Shown piece after piece: positions 26,452-35,026 of a stretch of 64,000 nt of DNA (positions within the stretch are counted from its first letter, which is position 1; every line of letters starts with the position of its first letter). The position numbers were made by a program, and so were the translations under genes. Source of the stretch: Chryseobacterium sp. LJ668 (GTDB lineage Bacteria; Bacteroidota; Bacteroidia; Flavobacteriales; Weeksellaceae); contig NZ_CP080443.1 of NCBI RefSeq assembly GCF_019613955.1, forward strand, positions 3,371,164 to 3,435,163, in the 5' to 3' direction. The notes beneath the pieces are model-generated. The model was not told the origin of the DNA, made no database searches, and worked only from the letters and a program-made list of their open reading frames with translations.

Positions 26452-27804
26452 TTATTTCTTTCTTTTAGATTTCGAAATGGCTTTCTGCTGTGATCGGTTG
26501 GCACCGAATTTTTTAGGCTCTTTTCTTTTTGAAGGCCCACCCCAGTTTTCTTTTTTATTTTTGTCTTTCTTTTCATGAAATGCACCTCCTCCTTCATACA
26601 ATTTTCCCTGTGCGGGATTTTTCATCAAAATGACATCTTCCTCAGATGCAATCTTTTTAGGATTGATTTTGACCTCTGATGGGAAATCAATGTACTGTAA
26701 TTCTTTGTCCATCAATAATTCGATATCTAAGACAAGAGTTTCTTCTTTTTTAGCAACAAAAGTAATAGCTTTTCCATCCTTATCTGCCCTACCTGTTCTA
26801 CCAATTCTGTGAATGTACTGCTCAGGAACTTCCGGAGTTTCAAAATTGATAACATGCGTAATGTTTGAAATATCCAGACCTCTCGCCATAACATCAGTTG
26901 TAATTAAACCTCTGATCTCTTCCTTTTCAAATCTTTTCATCGCTTTTAAGCGGTAATTTTGAGATTTGTTGGAGTGAATAACATCAAACTGCTCTGGAAA
27001 AAGCTCATCTATTTTGGTAAAAAGTATGTCTGAGTGTTTTTTATTATTAGCGAAAATCAAAACTTTAGACATATCTGCATTGTTTTTCAGCAAATATTCA
27101 AGCAGGTTGATTTTTGTGTTAAAGTTTTCAACTTTGTAAGCAGTCTGCTCAATTTTTTCAAGCGGAGTTCCCGATTTTGCCAGTGAAATTTCAATAGGAC
27201 CTGCAAAATACTGTTCCAGCATTTCGTCAACAGCTTCTGTCATGGTTGCAGAAAAAAGAATATTCTGTCTTTTTTCTCTCATCATTTCAAAGATATGTGT
27301 CAATTGAGGTCTGAAACCCAAATTCAACATTTCATCAAACTCATCAATAATCAACTTTTGAACTTCTCTCAGTGAAATGGCATTATCAATCGCCAGATCC
27401 ATGATTCTACCCGGAGTTCCGACTAAAATATCGCAGCCATCATTGAATAAAAGCTTTTGTGTATTGATATTCTTTCCACCGTAAATTCCTATTACTCTTG
27501 CAGTGATATTTTCTGTCAGTTTTTCTACAATTTCCGTTACCTGCACCACCAGTTCTCTTGTAGGAACCAGCACAACAACTGTAGGATTTCCTGTTTTATT
27601 ATATTTCCAGGTCTTTAAAACCGGTAAAAGATACGCTAACGTTTTACCCGTTCCAGTCTGTGCAATTCCCATCACATCCCTTCCGGAAAGAATAGGACCT
27701 ATACTTTTTTCCTGAATTGGGGTAGGCTCAAATAAATTTAAATCTGCTAAAACATCAAGAACTCTAACCGGAAGGTCAAAGTCTGCAAAAGTGAGTTTTT
27801 CCAT
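26452..27804 (-). CDS. DEAD-box ATP-dependent RNA helicase
   Basis: ATP-dependent RNA unwinding protein, probably acting in RNA decay, ribosome assembly or cold adaptation. 450 residues with a Q-motif (FEPTPIQEKSI), Walker A AQTGTGKT near 50, Walker B written DEFD instead of DEAD near 153, motif III SAT, and motif VI HRIGRTGR near 333. The tail after 395 is very basic (KKDKNKKENWGGPSKRK, ending KSKRKK), typical of RNA-anchoring extensions. A perfect TATCTTTG -7 box ends four bases before the ATG, so the mRNA should be leaderless. Confidence 0.95.
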   Translation of the reverse strand: MEKLTFADFDLPVRVLDVLADLNLFEPTPIQEKSIGPILSGRDVMGIAQTGTGKTLAYLLPVLKTWKYNKTGNPTVVVLVPTRELVVQVTEIVEKLTENITARVIGIYGGKNINTQKLLFNDGCDILVGTPGRIMDLAIDNAISLREVQKLIIDEFDEMLNLGFRPQLTHIFEMMREKRQNILFSATMTEAVDEMLEQYFAGPIEISLAKSGTPLEKIEQTAYKVENFNTKINLLEYLLKNNADMSKVLIFANNKKHSDILFTKIDELFPEQFDVIHSNKSQNYRLKAMKRFEKEEIRGLITTDVMARGLDISNITHVINFETPEVPEQYIHRIGRTGRADKDGKAITFVAKKEETLVLDIELLMDKELQYIDFPSEVKINPKKIASEEDVILMKNPAQGKLYEGGGAFHEKKDKNKKENWGGPSKRKEPKKFGANRSQQKAISKSKRKK

Positions 27805-27808
27805 TTTG

Positions 27809-27816
27809 CAAAGATA
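27809..27816 (-). promoter_or_regulatory. Promoter -7 box of the RNA helicase gene
   Basis: On the minus strand TATCTTTG is an exact consensus match and CAAA separates it from the ATG. No TTTG is seen 19 bases upstream. Confidence 0.55.
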
Positions 27817-27914
27817 GAGAATTAATTTTTGAACTTCTTATAGAGTAAGGTTTTGTGTATGAAACGAGCAGATAATATAAGAGACAGAAGCAAAACTGCA
27901 GCCTTATTCACAAA

Positions 27915-28529
27915 TTATCTTTTCAAAACTTTAAACGCCATATTTCTTCCATTGCCTTGCATTATGGCAAGATTAATCCAGGAAAGGGCAAATTTTTCCA
28001 ACAGTTCTACTTTATCCGCTTTTCCAAAATCTATACAGGAATCAAAACCACAATCCAAAGCTAATTGCTTGGCAACTTCTTTTGCTTTCTCACTGTCTCC
28101 CGCCATGAACATATCTATTTTTTCACCATTATATGATGGATTAAGCATATTTTCAAAACCTGTTGTATTGAAACATTTTACAATTTCAGCCTGAGTTTTG
28201 TCTGCTAAAGCATGATAAACAGTTTGATACGGTTCGGGAGCATTCATCACTGCATTTGTAGCGTCAATGATTACTTTTCCGGATACATTTCCTAATTTCT
28301 TGATAATTTCAAAAATGGCCATTGGCGGTGTTGCAATAAGAATGACGTCACACTGCTTTACTGCATTTTCAATAACGGCAAAACGATCTTCACCGATTTT
28401 TGTAGCGAGAGAGACATTTTTTTCACTAAGAGGAAACTGAGCGCCTATCAAAACAGTGTGCTTCATTTTAATCCATTGTTGCGCTAATGCGCTTCCTACG
28501 TTTCCAGAACCAATAATTGCTATTTTCAT
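27915..28529 (-). CDS. NAD(P)-binding F420-reductase-like oxidoreductase
   Basis: 204-residue Rossmann-fold protein of the 'NADP oxidoreductase, coenzyme F420-dependent' family. The N-terminal dinucleotide motif is IAIIGSGNVGSALAQQW. The strand-helix pattern VILIATPPMAIFEIIKKLG and GKVIIDATNAV follow, then VKCFNTTGFENML. Flavobacteria are not known for F420, so the protein probably reduces another substrate with NAD(P)H. It lies 20 bases downstream of the DJ-1-like gene, in an operon divergent from an HxlR-type regulator, which suggests a role in response to reactive electrophiles or disulfide stress. Confidence 0.85.
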   Translation of the reverse strand: MKIAIIGSGNVGSALAQQWIKMKHTVLIGAQFPLSEKNVSLATKIGEDRFAVIENAVKQCDVILIATPPMAIFEIIKKLGNVSGKVIIDATNAVMNAPEPYQTVYHALADKTQAEIVKCFNTTGFENMLNPSYNGEKIDMFMAGDSEKAKEVAKQLALDCGFDSCIDFGKADKVELLEKFALSWINLAIMQGNGRNMAFKVLKR

Positions 28530-28549
28530 CTTGTTATTTTTTTACAATA

Positions 28550-29323
28550 TTAATTATTTTTCCCGGATAATTGATCAACTACCAATCCTGCTGCGGCTGC
28601 ACCTGAGTTCTGTTGTTGCCCTGTAATCAGGTTACCATCTGCAATAGCATAAGCGCTGAAAGGAATTTCAACTTTAAATGTTGTTCCGTCAATTTTCCTT
28701 GCTTCCGTTTCTATTCTGTAGGGCTGAATTTTCATTCCAACCGCCTGATCTGCAAAATCTTCTTCTGCATCTGCAAAGCCCGTCCATGTTTTTCCTTTTA
28801 CCAATAACTCGCCATCAGATGTTTTAGCTTCCAATAATAAAGCGGTTGAGTGGCACACTGAAGCGCTTGGCTTTCCGTTTTCGTAAAAATTTACAAATAA
28901 GCTTTCTAAATCTTTGTTTCCCCTGAAAGTATACATTGGCCCCTGTCCTCCAATAAGGAATATAGCATCATATTTTTTTTCATCAATTTCAGTTAGTTTC
29001 TTCGTATTTTCAAGCATTGCAGTAAATTCAGGTTTTTGCAAATATCCTAAAGAAATTATGTCATGAGATGAATAACCGCTTTCGTCCAGAGGATTTGAAT
29101 AACCATCCATTTCCAGTTTGCCACCATTTGTAGAAACCAATTCCACATCATATCCGGCTTCCTGAAACACTCGTAAAGGATGAGTGAGCTCTGCTGCCCA
29201 AAAACCGATTGGCCAATTGGTTTGCTGACTTACACTCGGTGAACTCGCGACCATTAAGATTTTTCCTTTTGAAGGCGCACCGTGAAAATGAACATAGCTA
29301 TGTACTTCTTTTACTTTTCTCAT
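28550..29323 (-). CDS. DJ-1/PfpI-family protein (Hsp31-like)
   Basis: 257-residue member of the DJ-1/ThiJ/PfpI superfamily, of the longer Hsp31/glyoxalase III-like type. The reactive cysteine is Cys157 in SASVCHSTALLL, the nucleophile elbow. An acidic partner is expected in FAAELTHPL-like sequence FWAAELTHPLRVF near 42-54, and IFLIGGQGPMYTF forms the core strand. Relatives act as glyoxalases or as methylglyoxal- or oxidative-stress-induced proteins. First gene of an operon with the NAD(P)-binding protein, transcribed divergently from the HxlR regulator. Confidence 0.88.
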   Translation of the reverse strand: MRKVKEVHSYVHFHGAPSKGKILMVASSPSVSQQTNWPIGFWAAELTHPLRVFQEAGYDVELVSTNGGKLEMDGYSNPLDESGYSSHDIISLGYLQKPEFTAMLENTKKLTEIDEKKYDAIFLIGGQGPMYTFRGNKDLESLFVNFYENGKPSASVCHSTALLLEAKTSDGELLVKGKTWTGFADAEEDFADQAVGMKIQPYRIETEARKIDGTTFKVEIPFSAYAIADGNLITGQQQNSGAAAAGLVVDQLSGKNN

Positions 29324-29359
29324 ATTTGCCTTTTTAATTTTTTTTTAATTTTATTAAAA

Positions 29360-29367
29360 CAAATATA
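29360..29367 (-). promoter_or_regulatory. Promoter -7 box of the DJ-1-like operon
   Basis: TATATTTG on the minus strand matches TAnnTTTG. A TTG on the same strand (CAA at 29388-29390 on plus) lies 20 bases upstream and can serve as the -33 element. The promoter overlaps the divergent hxlR-type promoter. Confidence 0.5.
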
Positions 29368-29376
29368 ATTCTGAGT

Positions 29377-29405
29377 TTTGGCTAAAACAATAATGGTTAT
29401 CTTTG
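29377..29405 (+). promoter_or_regulatory. Promoter of the HxlR-type regulator gene
   Basis: TTTG at 29377-29380 and TATCTTTG at 29398-29405 form a -33/-7 pair with a 17-base spacer, two short of the usual 19. The -7 box is an exact match. It overlaps the left arm of the inverted repeat described next. Confidence 0.6.
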
Positions 29406-29423
29406 TAAGTAACGCACAAAGAT
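29399..29423. promoter_or_regulatory. Candidate HxlR operator (inverted repeat)
   Basis: Perfect 8-base arms ATCTTTGT and ACAAAGAT are separated by 9 bases, centre to centre about 17 bases. The left arm covers the regulator's -7 box and the right arm ends 6 bases before its start codon. Binding here would repress the regulator and could affect the divergent promoter. HxlR-family proteins bind as dimers to such repeats close to their own start. Confidence 0.6.
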
Positions 29424-29429
29424 GTAAGT

Positions 29430-29777
29430 ATGCCTGATTTTATCTCTGATAAGCACCTGTTTCACAACCCTGTTGAATTTGCCATGAGCAAAATAGGAGG
29501 AATGTATAAAATGCCAATTCTCTGGCGTTTAAAAGATAAAACCTGGCGGTATTCTGAACTTGCCCATCATATTCCTCATATTTCAGACAGAATGCTATCA
29601 AAAAGTTTAAAGGAATTGTTAAATGATGGTTTCATTTCCAAGAAAATATTCCCTGAAGTGCCGCTCAGAACAGAATACACTATTACAGAAAGAGGAAATA
29701 AAGCCATAATAATTATTACCGCTTTACGCAATTATGGTTTTGAACTGATGAATGACTTTGGGATTAAGGAGAAATAA
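29430..29777 (+). CDS. HxlR-family winged-helix transcription regulator
   Basis: 115-residue DNA-binding protein with the family pattern: NPVEFAMSKIGGMYKMPILWRL, then WRYSELAHHIPHISDRMLSKSLKEL (recognition helix), then the wing around LRTEYTITERG. HxlR regulators respond to formaldehyde, quinones, disulfide or reactive electrophile stress, often through a conserved N-terminal cysteine. No cysteine is present here, so a redox-cysteine switch is unlikely. The start at 29430 is close to the operator. It probably controls the divergent DJ-1-like/NAD(P)-binding operon and itself. Confidence 0.92.
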   Translation: MPDFISDKHLFHNPVEFAMSKIGGMYKMPILWRLKDKTWRYSELAHHIPHISDRMLSKSLKELLNDGFISKKIFPEVPLRTEYTITERGNKAIIIITALRNYGFELMNDFGIKEK

Positions 29778-29803
29778 TCGGTCAATGATGTTTTGCGAGA
29801 GCA

Positions 29804-31447
29804 TTACTTTCTCATAATTCTTAATAAAATAATGGTTACTAAAAGCATCGAAAACATAAATCCTACTATTGCAACCAAAGACATGTTACCCATTCTCGGA
29901 CCGGTTTCAGAGACAAAAACAATGGCTGTTGCGATGATATTTGCTCCCAATACCATTGCCAAAATTAAATTGATGATGCTTGATTTTATGAGCTGATTTG
30001 TTTTTTCAATATTTTTTATCTCGCTCGAAATGGTAAATTTATTATCATCCAGCTTCTGTAAAACCGAACGCATTTCTTTTGGAATTTCGTCAATATTATC
30101 CGTAAAAGTTATCATTTTCTCTATTCCGGTTTTAAGGAGCTTTTTCGGGCTTACTTTTCTGGCGAGAATTTTTTTGGTGTAAGGATGAAGACTTTTTACA
30201 AGATCCAAATCCGGATTAATGGTTCTTCCTACCCCTTCTATGAGGCCAATCCCTTTAAACAGGAGATAAAAATAATCAGGCATGTAAAGCCTGTTTTCTT
30301 TCAGAACATCTTTCATTTTATTCATGATCGTGTTCGGATCAATATTTTTCAGGGACGTGCTGTGAACAAAATTCAAAACTTCCTCTACATCTTTTTCAAA
30401 TCTTCTTTCATCCGGAATTTCATAGCTGACCGCCATTTTCTTGAGATAACGAACAATTTTATTGGAATTTTTAGCCACGAAAGCAACAATCAGACTTTCA
30501 AGAATTTCTTTGTCATTGGGCTGAATTTTCCCTATGGCTCCGAAATCGATGAAAACAACTTTTCCATCTTTTTTTACCAAAATATTTCCAGCGTGAGGAT
30601 CTGCATGGAAAAATCCGTAATCTAAAATCTGTGAAACGAAAAGTCTTAAACCTACTTCAGAAACAGTCACAGGATCAATTTGATGTTTTAAAAGTTCTTC
30701 TTTATCGGTAACTTTTATTCCGTCAATAAATTCCATGCAGAGGACGTTATTGTTGGAGAATTCGTCATAGATAATGGGAACGTAGGTTTCTTTATGATTT
30801 TTAAAATTTAGAGCAAACTGATGGATATTATTTCGTTCGTTAACGAGCGAAACCTCTTCCAGTAAAGATTTTTCAAAAGTGGCAATGGCCTGCTTTAAAT
30901 TTAATTTTGAGCCAATTTCAGAGTATGTCGAAATCAACTTTACCAGATCTTTAATGAGCAATAAATCATCTTCAATAATAGAAAGAACATCAGGTTTTTT
31001 GATTTTAAGTATAACTTTTTCTCCGCTACTGAGTGTTGCTTTATAAACCTGTGCAATCGAAGCGGTAGCTAATGGTATTGTAATAATTTCAGAAAAATGG
31101 TCTTTAACAGAAATATTAAATTCGTTTTCAAGAATTTCTTCCACATTCATATCGATAACCTCTACCCGATCCTGAAGTTTCTGCAGCTCCTGAATCAATT
31201 CGGGTGGAAGCAGATCTTCCCGGTTGCTGAATGTCTGACCAAGTTTCACAAAAGTGGGACCCAATTCTTCCAGAACCATCCTGATTCTTTCATAAACGGT
31301 TCCTTTGGAAATGATTTCGTCATTCTGCAAAGCATTTTCTTCCGGTTTTTTGCCCATTCTGGCAATCATATCTTTGAAGCCGTATTTGCTTAAAACGGAA
31401 ATTAAACGTGCAGATCTTTTTAGCTTTCGCTGCTGTTTGTCAAACAT
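29804..31447 (-). CDS. ABC1/UbiB (AarF)-family atypical protein kinase
   Basis: Membrane-anchored kinase-like ATPase of 547 residues, in relatives needed for quinone biosynthesis or lipid homeostasis. Hallmarks: the KxGQ motif in FVKLGQTFSNREDLLPPE near 90, the Ala-rich loop ATASIAQVYKATL replacing the Gly-rich loop near 150, the catalytic-loop motif FFHADPHAGNILV near 285 and the metal-binding FIDFGAIG just after it. Two C-terminal hydrophobic helices (about 490-512 and 520-543) anchor it. Whether it serves menaquinone synthesis here is inferred only from the family. It is monocistronic. Confidence 0.93.
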   Translation of the reverse strand: MFDKQQRKLKRSARLISVLSKYGFKDMIARMGKKPEENALQNDEIISKGTVYERIRMVLEELGPTFVKLGQTFSNREDLLPPELIQELQKLQDRVEVIDMNVEEILENEFNISVKDHFSEIITIPLATASIAQVYKATLSSGEKVILKIKKPDVLSIIEDDLLLIKDLVKLISTYSEIGSKLNLKQAIATFEKSLLEEVSLVNERNNIHQFALNFKNHKETYVPIIYDEFSNNNVLCMEFIDGIKVTDKEELLKHQIDPVTVSEVGLRLFVSQILDYGFFHADPHAGNILVKKDGKVVFIDFGAIGKIQPNDKEILESLIVAFVAKNSNKIVRYLKKMAVSYEIPDERRFEKDVEEVLNFVHSTSLKNIDPNTIMNKMKDVLKENRLYMPDYFYLLFKGIGLIEGVGRTINPDLDLVKSLHPYTKKILARKVSPKKLLKTGIEKMITFTDNIDEIPKEMRSVLQKLDDNKFTISSEIKNIEKTNQLIKSSIINLILAMVLGANIIATAIVFVSETGPRMGNMSLVAIVGFMFSMLLVTIILLRIMRK

Positions 31448-31558
31448 AATTTTGAAGATGAATTGAATTACAAAGTACGTTCAAAATTTATTCCTATTGA
31501 AAAATAGCACTATATTTATTGAAATATTTTAAATTCGAATCTCAATTATTAGTTCAAA

Positions 31559-31840
31559 ATGAAATATTTTCATCTTACTCATTTTTCCACAATTCTAATT
31601 ATTTCTTTTATAAGAATTATTTTTTCTGATTTTAAAAAGGCATTATCTCACAATATAAATTTATTTTCATACTCTGAATTTGAAGAACGTGATACAAATA
31701 GTTTAGTTTATTTTGTTCTGATGCTTTCAATATTGATAAACTATATTCTCCCTGCAAAAAATAATATATCGAAGGGAGTATATTGTATTTTGATAGCGCT
31801 CAATATCATAATTATCATTCTGCATTTGCATCAGTTTTAA
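31559..31840 (+). CDS. Small hydrophobic membrane protein of unknown function
   Basis: 93 residues with three hydrophobic stretches (about 8-25, 49-65 and 72-90). No family is recognised. It is read from an ATG after an A-rich spacer; no strong promoter or ribosome site supports it. The codon use looks like its neighbours, and the terminator following belongs to guaA on the other strand. It is a plausible small membrane gene but could be an accidental frame in AT-rich DNA. Confidence 0.45.
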   Translation: MKYFHLTHFSTILIISFIRIIFSDFKKALSHNINLFSYSEFEERDTNSLVYFVLMLSILINYILPAKNNISKGVYCILIALNIIIIILHLHQF

Positions 31841-31845
31841 ATTAT

Positions 31846-31868
31846 AAAACAAAAAAACCAGCCTCGAA
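31846..31868 (-). terminator. Intrinsic terminator of guaA and the purine operon
   Basis: On the minus strand ACCAGC pairs with GCTGGT around an eight-base loop and is followed by a T-run. It lies about 30 bases past the guaA stop. Confidence 0.8.
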
Positions 31869-31898
31869 AAGCTGGTCTATATTATTTACGCATCAAAA

Positions 31899-33428
31899 TT
31901 ATTCCCACTCGATTGTTGCAGGTGGTTTGCTTGAAATATCGTAAGCTACTCTGTTGATTCCTCTCACTTCGTTGATGATTCTGCTTGAAACGGTATCTAA
32001 AAACTCGTAAGGAAGTCTGCTCCACGTTGCGGTCATAAAGTCGATAGTATTCGCAGAACGAACCACGGCAGTGTATTCGTAAGTTCTTTCGTCACCCATA
32101 ACTCCTACGGATTTTACAGGAAGAAGCACTACGAATGCCTGAGAAACTTTCTCATACAAATCGTTTTTGTACAACTCTTCAATGAAAATATCATCCGCTT
32201 CCTGAAGGATTTTCACTTTTTCAGCATCTACAGCACCCAAGATTCTGATTCCCAAACCGGGACCCGGGAAGGGATGTCTGTGTACCAAATGATGAGGAAT
32301 TCCCAATTCTTCACCTACTTTTCTTACTTCGTCTTTGAAGAGTTCTCTTAAAGGCTCAAGAAGCTCAAACTCCATTTCTTCGGGGAGTCCGCCCACATTA
32401 TGGTGAGACTTGATTACTGCTGAAGGTCCGTTTACCGACTGGCTTTCGATCACATCCGGATAAATTGTTCCCTGAGCTAAGAATTTTGCCCCTTCAATTT
32501 TATGAGATTCTTCGTCGAAAACATGGATAAATTCGTTTCCGATAATTTTTCTTTTAGCTTCCGGATCGTCGATTCCTGCTAATTTTGATAAAAATCTTTC
32601 TTTGGCGTCAACCAATTTGATATTCATATGAAAATGCTCTCCATAATTTTCCATCACTTTGACGTCTTCATCTTTTCGTAAAAGTCCGGTATCTACAAAG
32701 ATACACTGCAATTGATCTCCGATTGCTTTGTGAATCAGAACGGCAGCAACAGAAGAGTCTACACCTCCGGAGAGACCAAGGATCACTTTGTTATCACCAA
32801 CTCTTTCTCTGATTTCTTCAACCGTTTTTTCGATATAATTGGTTAGTTTCCAGTTTTTCTCGGCGTTACAAATTGCGAAAACGAAGTTTTCCAACATTTT
32901 TCCACCTTCTTCTGTGTGAGAAACTTCAGGATGAAACTGTACGCAATAGATTTTTTTATCTTCATTAGAAATGGAAGCAATTACTCCGGATTTTGCATTT
33001 AACTCAAAACCTGCAGGCAGTTCTCCGACTTCGTCAAAATGACTCATCCATACAATAGAATTGTTGGTAACTCCTTTTAACAAAGAACTTTCTTTCACAA
33101 TATCCAAATGCGCTTTCCCGTATTCGCCTTTTTGGCCTTTATGAACTTTTCCTCCTAAAAGGTGTGCGGTAAGTTGCATTCCGTAGCAAATTCCCAAAAT
33201 TGGAATTCCCTGTTCGTATAATGATTTTTCAACCAAGTGCGCATTTTCTGCGTTTACAGAACTTGGTCCGCCTGAAAGAATGATCCCTCTCGGCTGCTTT
33301 TCTAAAATAGTCTCTAATGATGTATTGAATGGCAAAATTTCGGAATACACCCCCATCTCACGGATTCTTCTTCCGATAAGCTGGTTGTACTGAGATCCGA
33401 AATCTAATATGATAATACCGTTGTTCAT
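31899..33428 (-). CDS. guaA: GMP synthase (glutamine-hydrolysing)
   Basis: Converts XMP to GMP using glutamine and ATP; cytosolic. 509 residues, near the standard 520. The class I glutamine amidotransferase domain occupies about 1-190, with nucleophile Cys81 in LGICYGMQL and the His/Glu pair in FHPEVSHTEEG. The ATP-pyrophosphatase P-loop GLSGGVDSSVAA follows near 215, and the C-terminal dimer domain ends with SKPPATIEWE, the canonical C-terminus. Last gene in the minus-strand purine cluster, 228 bases after purD; a dispersed repeat and a terminator lie in between, so it may also be transcribed separately. Confidence 0.98.
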   Translation of the reverse strand: MNNGIIILDFGSQYNQLIGRRIREMGVYSEILPFNTSLETILEKQPRGIILSGGPSSVNAENAHLVEKSLYEQGIPILGICYGMQLTAHLLGGKVHKGQKGEYGKAHLDIVKESSLLKGVTNNSIVWMSHFDEVGELPAGFELNAKSGVIASISNEDKKIYCVQFHPEVSHTEEGGKMLENFVFAICNAEKNWKLTNYIEKTVEEIRERVGDNKVILGLSGGVDSSVAAVLIHKAIGDQLQCIFVDTGLLRKDEDVKVMENYGEHFHMNIKLVDAKERFLSKLAGIDDPEAKRKIIGNEFIHVFDEESHKIEGAKFLAQGTIYPDVIESQSVNGPSAVIKSHHNVGGLPEEMEFELLEPLRELFKDEVRKVGEELGIPHHLVHRHPFPGPGLGIRILGAVDAEKVKILQEADDIFIEELYKNDLYEKVSQAFVVLLPVKSVGVMGDERTYEYTAVVRSANTIDFMTATWSRLPYEFLDTVSSRIINEVRGINRVAYDISSKPPATIEWE

Positions 33429-33493
33429 TTTCTATAATTGATAATTTATAAATGATAAAACAAATGATGTTGATTTACCTAATTTTTTAAAGG

Positions 33494-33625
33494 GACGAAA
33501 ACCCTAGCCCTGATGGGAGCGGCATCCTTTTTTGTTATTGCAAGTCTGCGAATGTTCTAGGGATAACTTCAGTAGTTTGCAATGACAAAAAAGATACAGT
33601 GGACAGCAGGTTCCCGGCTTCTAAT
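33494..33625. repeat. Dispersed palindromic repeat, copy A
   Basis: Begins CCCTAGCCCTGATGGGAGCG and contains GCGGCATCCTTTTTTGTT and, further on, ACAAAAAAGATACAG with a later GGCTTCTAAT. The two central blocks are near-complementary, so the unit folds into a long hairpin. A second copy occurs at 45225-45320 with the same ends. This is an intergenic mobile-like or extragenic palindromic element. Confidence 0.8.
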
Positions 33626-33650
33626 AAAAAAAGCCCCGAAAAATCAGGGC
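33623..33650 (-). terminator. Intrinsic terminator of purD
   Basis: On the minus strand GCCCTGA pairs with TTCGGGGC (one G-U pair) and is followed by TTTTTTT. It ends 7 bases after the purD stop codon. Confidence 0.8.
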
Positions 33651-33656
33651 ATTATA

Positions 33657-34895
33657 TTAAAATTTACCGATATCTTCTCTGTAAAAACTGTAATCGAAGT
33701 GCACATGATGTGCGTCTTCATACACTTTCTTTCTAGCTTCGTCGTAAGTAGCGCCGGTAGCAACTATATTAATTACCCGACCTCCATGAGAAACTATTTT
33801 GTCTCCTTTTTTGACAGCTCCTGCACACAACACCTGGCTGTGCTTGGCTTTTTCTATTCCTGTAATTTCAAAACCTGTTTCGATGTTTCCAGGGTACCCG
33901 CCTGAACACATTACCAGACAAACTGCTTTTTCGTCTTTGAATTTAAGGTTTAATTCTTTTCCGTTCATACAGTCGTTGATCACGTCTAAAAGATTGTTTT
34001 CCATCAACGCCATCAAAACCTGAGTTTCAGGATCTCCGAATCTCATGTTGTATTCTAAAAGATAGGTTCCGTTTTTGGTTACCATCAATCCGAAGAAAAT
34101 GATTCCCTTAAAACTGAAACCTTCTGCCTTGAGACCTTTAAGAGTAGGCTCTAAAATATTTTTTTCAAAATCTGCAGTATGCTCTGCCGTAAATTCCGGG
34201 CTTGGTGCTACAGATCCCATACCACCTGTATTTGGGCCTTTATCGCCGTTTCCAGCTTTTTTGTAATCTTTTGCAGCAATACACGGGAATATTTTTTCAC
34301 CGTTTGAGAATGCAATAATTGATGCTTCAAAACCTTGTAAAAATTCTTCAATAACCAAACGAATCCCTGCATCACCATGAATTCTTCTGATCATAAAATC
34401 GTGGATGGTAGCTTCTGCTTCCTCAAGAGTATCACAGATAACAACGCCTTTTCCGCCTGCTAAACCACTTGCCTTAATTACTAAAGGATAATCCTGAGTT
34501 TTTACATAAGCCTTCGCTTCGTTGTATGAATCAAAGACTACAGCTTTAGCTGTTTTGATATCATAGGTCTGCATAAATTTCTTAGAGAAAGCCTTACTTC
34601 CTTCAAGACTTGCCACTTTTTGGTTCGGACCGAAAACTTTAAGGTCATGCTTCTTAAACTCATCTTTCAAACCAGCTACCAAAGGAGCTTCAGGACCTAC
34701 AATTGTAAGATCTACTTTTTCTTTAATCGCAAAATCTCTCAATTCCTTAATCTCAGACATATGAACATTTTGCCCAATTGCGTCTGTAGATGCATTTCCG
34801 TTGGCAAAAAACATTTTGGTAACCCTGTTGTCCTTTTGAAGTTTTGCTGCCAGTGCAGATTCTCTTCCACCTTCACCTATGATTAATATTCTCAT
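33657..34895 (-). CDS. purD: Phosphoribosylamine-glycine ligase
   Basis: ATP-grasp enzyme making glycinamide ribonucleotide, second step of de novo purine synthesis; cytosolic. 412 residues, slightly shorter than E. coli PurD (429). The N-terminal MRILIIGEGGRESALAAKL is canonical. ATP-grasp features follow: PLVIKASGLAGGKGVVIC near 140, GPNTGGMGSVAPSP near 220, and LLEYNMRFGDPETQVLM near 285 for metal binding. It is followed by its own terminator. Gene order purM-purN-purH-purD-guaA on the minus strand supports function. Confidence 0.98.
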   Translation of the reverse strand: MRILIIGEGGRESALAAKLQKDNRVTKMFFANGNASTDAIGQNVHMSEIKELRDFAIKEKVDLTIVGPEAPLVAGLKDEFKKHDLKVFGPNQKVASLEGSKAFSKKFMQTYDIKTAKAVVFDSYNEAKAYVKTQDYPLVIKASGLAGGKGVVICDTLEEAEATIHDFMIRRIHGDAGIRLVIEEFLQGFEASIIAFSNGEKIFPCIAAKDYKKAGNGDKGPNTGGMGSVAPSPEFTAEHTADFEKNILEPTLKGLKAEGFSFKGIIFFGLMVTKNGTYLLEYNMRFGDPETQVLMALMENNLLDVINDCMNGKELNLKFKDEKAVCLVMCSGGYPGNIETGFEITGIEKAKHSQVLCAGAVKKGDKIVSHGGRVINIVATGATYDEARKKVYEDAHHVHFDYSFYREDIGKF

Positions 34896-35026
34896 ACTTT
34901 ATTTATTATCTAGTCTAATTTACAAATATATAATTTTGAATGCTATAAATACAATTAGAAAATGTAATTTTCTGCTGTTAGCCATTGACTTTTGGTTACC
35001 AGCAATTGTATTTACACAAAAAAAAA

